Positions 6,601 to 8,590 of a DNA stretch of 8,590 nucleotides are shown here, piece by piece. The position numbers and the translations under genes are program-made. The notes beneath the pieces are model-generated. The model saw nothing but the letters and a program-made list of their open reading frames with translations, did no database searches and was not told where the DNA came from. Source of the DNA: Phycisphaerae bacterium (GTDB lineage Bacteria > Planctomycetota > Phycisphaerae > UBA1845); the NCBI GenBank assembly GCA_028277545.1, contig JANQGB010000561.1, positions 1 to 8,590 on the forward strand, read 5' to 3'. Each line of letters starts with the position of its first letter. Position 1 is the first letter of the stretch.

Positions 6601-7748
6601 TTAGCCGCGGCCAGTTCGGCGGTCCGCTCTGCTACGCGCTGTTCCAGTTCGTCGTGTGCTCTTTGGAGCGCTTTCTCGGCCCGCTTGCGCTTGGTGACGT
6701 CGTGCATCGAGACCACGGCCCCCAGGCTGTTGCCGCGCGAGTCCGTGAGCATGCGGCCCGTTGCCAGCAGGGTGCGCTGTGGCAGGTTCTGGGGGGCGAT
6801 GACCATCTCCTGGTCCACCACCTCCTCGCCCTCCAGCGCCCTGAACAGTGGGATGTGCTCTTTTTTCAACGGCGTCTTGCCGTCGCCTTCATAGAGACCG
6901 TAATGGTCCGCCCATTGGTCCGGGGGGATCGGTTCTGACGGCAGACCGTGGAACTCACGAGTTGCCGGGTTGAAGTAGGCCAGTGTGCCGTCCTTCTCGC
7001 AGGCCACGATGCCGTCGGCCACGCAATCGAGCACGGCCTCCTGAAACACGCGCCGCTTCTCAAGTTCCTCTTCCGCGTGCCGCTGACGGTGGCTGAGTCT
7101 GCGGCAGGTGGAGTACATAACCAGCAACGAGGCCGGCATCAGCACACAGCAAACTGCTACGAAGCCGCCACTGAGAAACCGCATGCCTGATCGGACCTCG
7201 TCGTCCAGCGCGGCCCTGGCTCGATGGATCCCCAATGTCCACCCCCGCCGCGGAACGGGCGTCAGAGCCGCAACCTGCGGCTGCCCGCTGCTGGCGATGT
7301 AACCTCCAACGTAGTCCCGAGCGGATGCTATCAGTGTCCGTAGTGGAACACGCGGCTGCTCCTCATCCCCCAGCAACGACTCCTCGCCAATGGCCGTGCC
7401 TACTGCCTCCGGATCGGCGGTGTGCAGAAGCAGGCGTGCTTCCTGGTCCACAACACAGAGATACTCGTCCGCCGGCTTCTGGCCGCTGGCCAGCCACTGA
7501 GACTCGATTCTCCGCAACACATCCTGATTCGATAGGGCCTCCGCGTCTCCAACGGCAGCCAGCAGGCGGGCCGTCTTCAAGTAGGCCCCGCGGTATTGCG
7601 CCTGCGTCGCGTTGACCGTGTAGCGATGCGTTACGACGCCTATGACCAGCGCTCCGGCTACTGCCGACACGCCAAGCAGGGCCGCCGTGCCGGCCACGTC
7701 CCAGTGGCGGCGCCAGGGCGCTGCGCGCTCCTCGCGGGGTCTGCTCAT
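3621..7748 (-). CDS. Membrane-bound multi-PAS hybrid-less sensor histidine kinase (HisKA_2 type)
   Basis: This 1375-residue sensor autophosphorylates on histidine and passes the phosphate to a receiver. Two membrane segments (about 18-40 and 189-212) flank an extracytoplasmic region of about 145 residues that looks like a Cache-type sensor (YLCVVDQEARLLLHT 96-110, GWTLGIHRARAAL 169-181). Seven PAS/PAC units follow, at about 233-352, 403-518, 530-642, 655-770, 783-898, 911-1023 and 1036-1149, each ending in a D-[IVL]-[ST]-[EK]-[RH]-K-x-[AT]-E linker; a coiled coil (about 353-402) separates the first two. The kinase core has the HisKA_2 box EVNHRVKNN with phosphoacceptor H1174, N-box NELATNSAKH (1278-1287), G1 DDGPG (1314-1318) and G2 GIGF (1332-1335). 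There is no receiver domain of its own. ATG at 7746-7748 is set by AGGAG (7757-7761) 8 nt upstream. HisKA_2 kinases such as PdtaS usually pair with AmiR/NasT-type regulators, and the next gene, 3 bp away, encodes one. The signal sensed is unknown. Confidence 0.96.
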   Translation of the reverse strand: MSRPREERAAPWRRHWDVAGTAALLGVSAVAGALVIGVVTHRYTVNATQAQYRGAYLKTARLLAAVGDAEALSNQDVLRRIESQWLASGQKPADEYLCVVDQEARLLLHTADPEAVGTAIGEESLLGDEEQPRVPLRTLIASARDYVGGYIASSGQPQVAALTPVPRRGWTLGIHRARAALDDEVRSGMRFLSGGFVAVCCVLMPASLLVMYSTCRRLSHRQRHAEEELEKRRVFQEAVLDCVADGIVACEKDGTLAYFNPATREFHGLPSEPIPPDQWADHYGLYEGDGKTPLKKEHIPLFRALEGEEVVDQEMVIAPQNLPQRTLLATGRMLTDSRGNSLGAVVSMHDVTKRKRAEKALQRAHDELEQRVAERTAELAAANASLRTQVAERERAEDALRREREFSEQVIDSSVDGILAFDREYRYTAWNPQMEIISGVKRAEVLGKNVFEVFPVLKQTGEAEFFREALAGKTVVSRERPYRIPESGQEGYFEGYYSPLRTESGEIIGGISIIRDITEHKRAEDAFREQAATLNSIFRVAPIGIGLISDRIIKRVNTHLCDLLGYSSEDLVDQSARMLYASDEEFEWVGSEKYAQIRNRGTGTVDTHWQRKDGTIIDVLLSSTPVDPGDLSAGVTFTALDITERKKAEQKLRESEERFRSTFEQAAVGIAHVAPTGEFQRVNRRFCQIVGYSREEMLARTFQDITHADDLDEDLEQVCKLLAGRIGSYSMEKRYIHRSGSVVWVQLTVSLMREPSGEPKYLIAVIEDISERKRTEEALLESERQFRLLLETSPIAMIISDLAHRFQYLNGKFVELFGYTLNDIPTAEEWWQLAYPKEEYRQEIRSELYRRVEGAIEHRGEIQPLESVVRCRDGSTRAIEVRLASIGERSIIVMNDLTERKRAEEALRESEQKFRNIVQSSPMGIHMYTLEPSERLVLTGSNPAADRILGVDCRQFLGQTIEQAFPLLAHSEVPHHYRRACSHGEPWHTEKVDYDDARIEGAYEFHAFQTAPGTMAVMFLDITERKQAEAAVRDSEARLQTIMDNSPALISIKDLKGNLTMVNRRFEVLAGPSPEELVGRNIYDLFPQQVADALWQTDLAALKAGGPVEAEEVVNHKDGVAHTYLTVKFPLIGESREPFGICAISTDITERKRAEEELRQFAETQSVLAREVNHRVKNNLSAIISMLHKEEDRARSEGTPDYLPPLRSLAGRVEGLATVHSLLSATGWRPLVFSRLCEQVIRAALHGLPLSATIELKVADSPVRVTSNQAHHLTLVVNELATNSAKHALGDRESACIEVRTSVAGDMVRVWFRDDGPGYPEQILSGDFSQAGIGFDLVRGIVSQTLRGTVELANEGGAVTCFTFMPEIPPIGAEG
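4284..6701 (-). repeat. Seven degenerate 27-bp repeats encoding the PAS-PAS linkers
   Basis: Seven copies of a 27-bp unit, encoding variants of DITERKRAE, lie at 6675-6701, 6177-6203, 5802-5828, 5421-5447, 5037-5063, 4662-4688 and 4284-4310. Spacing is about 355 to 500 bp, that is, one PAS unit. The copies differ at several bases, and the intervening PAS domains are strongly diverged, so these are conserved protein linkers (the signalling helix start after each PAC motif) rather than recent duplications. They could still serve as sites for recombination or assembly collapse between PAS units. Confidence 0.8.
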
Positions 7749-7756
7749 GATTCGAA

Positions 7757-7761
7757 CTCCT
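7757..7761 (-). promoter_or_regulatory. Ribosome binding site of the kinase gene
   Basis: AGGAG on the minus strand, 8 nt before the kinase ATG, fixes the start codon. It is separated by a single base from a perfect hairpin (7763-7777), so ribosome access could depend on local RNA folding. Confidence 0.7.
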
Positions 7762-7762
7762 G

Positions 7763-7777
7763 CGCCTGCTTCAGGCG
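7763..7777 (-). promoter_or_regulatory. Perfect 6-bp triloop hairpin abutting the kinase Shine-Dalgarno
   Basis: CGCCTG (7763-7768) and CAGGCG (7772-7777) pair perfectly around a 3-nt loop. In the mRNA the hairpin ends 1 nt before the AGGAG of the kinase gene. It does not itself hide the Shine-Dalgarno, but at that distance it could hinder or position the ribosome, or compete with another fold. The structure is seen; the regulatory role is inferred. Confidence 0.4.
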
Positions 7778-7824
7778 TTATCCGCGCCGCGGGAAATGGC
7801 TGCGTCGCAGAACTCCGTCACCGC

Positions 7825-7844
7825 CAGTGACATGCAGTGGCATG
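7825..7844. repeat. Tandem 10-bp direct repeat, candidate operator of the kinase operon
   Basis: CAGTGACATG (7825-7834) is followed immediately by CAGTGGCATG (7835-7844), 9 of 10 identical, a period close to one DNA helical turn. The second unit also takes part in an inverted repeat, CATGC-AGTG-GCATG (7831-7844). The block abuts the candidate -10 box (7845-7850) and would cover the transcription start, a position typical of repressor sites. The repeat is seen directly; protein binding is inferred. Confidence 0.4.
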
Positions 7845-7850
7845 AGTATA
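7845..7850 (-). promoter_or_regulatory. Candidate -10 box of the kinase-regulator operon
   Basis: The minus strand reads TATACT here, the same hexamer as in front of the SET gene. It predicts transcription starting near 7838 and a leader of about 90 nt. No good -35 hexamer is visible at 16-18 bp (best match 3 of 6), so an activator or an alternative sigma factor may be involved. Confidence 0.35.
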
Positions 7851-8590
7851 GCTCGGCAGTTGCGCGGTGATGACTCCGACGTCTGCGGAGTACCCAGCGC
7901 GCGGCCAGCGCGTCATCTGTGGCGGAGACAGTCCTGTCCTCGTCCTGAACCCACCACCTCCACTCACGCCTGAGCCGTAGCAGCGGGGGGCCTCTACCGC
8001 CGCTGCAGTCAAGACAGGCGCGTAGCGGCCCACCGCTCGCGTGGGCCCGCCGCACCGGAATCCCGCCGCCCGCTCGGTGAGGCACTTGCAGCAACCACGT
8101 GGCCAACATGCGCCGAGCGGCGCGGTGGCCGGCATCCGTAGTGTAGACCACAGACCGGCGGCAAGGCTCGCGATTGGACCTCCAGCATGCGACATGGGCG
8201 TCTCCAACCTGGCGATTCGACGCGGCCACAGCCGCCAGGGCCAGACGCTACGGTGTGAATTGGACTCGCTGTGCTGCGACCTGGTCCGAGAGCCTGACTC
8301 AGATCGCCGCCACTAGTTACTGCACCTGAATAATAATGATACTCGCTGTTTGTGGAGCATGCAAAACACATCGCCGCCTCCAGCACGAGCACCGGCATTC
8401 GACGCGGCAGCGCTGTCCTCACGCCCGCGATAAGGACGGCGGCGCAATACCCATCCTCCTTGCCTCAAGCCGGAGGTGCTTATGTTCAAGCGCGCAGGCA
8501 GAACCGTGTTGGCCACCAGTCGGAGCCAGCCGTTATTTGGGCTACTGAGTTCACACAAGGAAAACTAAGAAATTGCGGAATGAATTAAAA
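7851..8590. other. Intergenic stretch with dyad symmetries, no convincing gene
   Basis: About 740 bases upstream of the kinase promoter in which no frame looks like a real protein: the open frames are rich in Arg, Cys, Trp and His, resemble no family I know, and overlap each other on both strands. Structured elements include ACTCCG-7 nt-CGGAGT (7873-7891), CGCGC-GGCCA-GCGCG (7898-7912), the near-palindrome GACAG-TC-CTGTC (7927-7938) and a 9-bp stem at 8025-8050. An AT-rich patch lies at 8311-8345 in otherwise GC-rich DNA, and the last 80 bases are also AT-rich. A 28-codon frame (8482-8568, plus strand) has a good GGAGGT in front but no recognisable product. The segment may hold a long regulatory region, an unidentified RNA or decayed coding DNA. 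Confidence 0.5.
8025..8050. repeat. GC-rich inverted repeat (9-bp stem)
   Basis: GCGGCCCAC (8025-8033) pairs with GTGGGCCCGC (8041-8050) over 9 bp with one bulged C at 8048 and a 7-nt loop. No T-run follows on either strand. It could be part of a structured RNA or a terminator remnant for a gene to either side; nothing in the neighbourhood decides this. Confidence 0.35.

Noticed and set aside
7745..7765. T-arm-like GTTCGAATC on the minus strand, suggesting a tRNA
   Set aside because: No T-stem beyond one base pair, no acceptor or anticodon arm; it is the spacer between the Shine-Dalgarno and ATG of the kinase gene.
7771..8229. A 152-codon minus-strand frame ending 22 bp before the kinase gene, with a GTG start
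   Set aside because: Its place would suit an operon gene and its third positions are fairly GC-rich, but the product is about one-fifth arginine with many Cys and Trp, matches no family I know, overlaps another open frame on the same strand, and lacks a clear Shine-Dalgarno.
8550..8564. TTCACACAAGGAAAA, similar to the lac leader found in cloning vectors
   Set aside because: The match is imperfect and short, and flanking bases do not follow the vector sequence; it is an ordinary purine-rich stretch.

Overview
The window (about 60% G+C) comes from a high-GC bacterial chromosome. All five genes I can support lie on the minus strand, so transcription runs from right to left. The phylum cannot be fixed from the sequence alone. 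The glucose-6-phosphate isomerase is of the roughly 528-residue type I know from cyanobacteria and planctomycete-like bacteria. Together with the very large multi-PAS kinase and the Cys4-tailed response regulator, this makes Planctomycetota or a similar environmental lineage my best guess (inference, low to moderate confidence).

Layout from right to left: 7749-8590 is about 840 bases without a convincing gene, but it is rich in dyad symmetries. Close to the kinase gene it holds a good -10 box (TATACT), a tandem 10-bp repeat directly against that box, and a small perfect hairpin 1 nt from the kinase Shine-Dalgarno. Next comes a 1375-residue membrane sensor kinase (3621-7748) with an extracytoplasmic sensor, seven PAS domains and a HisKA_2/HATPase core. 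Only 3 bp separate it from a response regulator (2964-3617) whose receiver resembles the AmiR/NasT/PdtaR type but which ends in a Cys4 zinc-ribbon-like module instead of a known output domain. A 184-residue protein of unknown function with a CDCEV-containing C-terminus (2298-2852) follows, then pgi (581-2170), then a 102-residue SET-domain protein (149-457).

The kinase and regulator form a clear two-gene operon and very probably one signalling pair: membrane and cytoplasmic sensing, His-Asp phosphotransfer, and a regulator whose output is unknown. Nothing ties the three downstream genes to this pathway except orientation; gaps of 111, 127 and 123 bp suggest separate or loosely coupled transcription. 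pgi is central carbon metabolism. The SET protein has its own plausible promoter and a strong downstream hairpin.

The most interesting points are: the regulator with its output replaced by a zinc-ribbon module; a short plus-strand stretch (504-620) with strong codon periodicity but no start codon, antisense to an unusual C-terminal tail of Pgi; a free-standing bacterial SET domain; and the compact control region of the kinase operon. I see no mobile element, CRISPR array, rRNA or tRNA.
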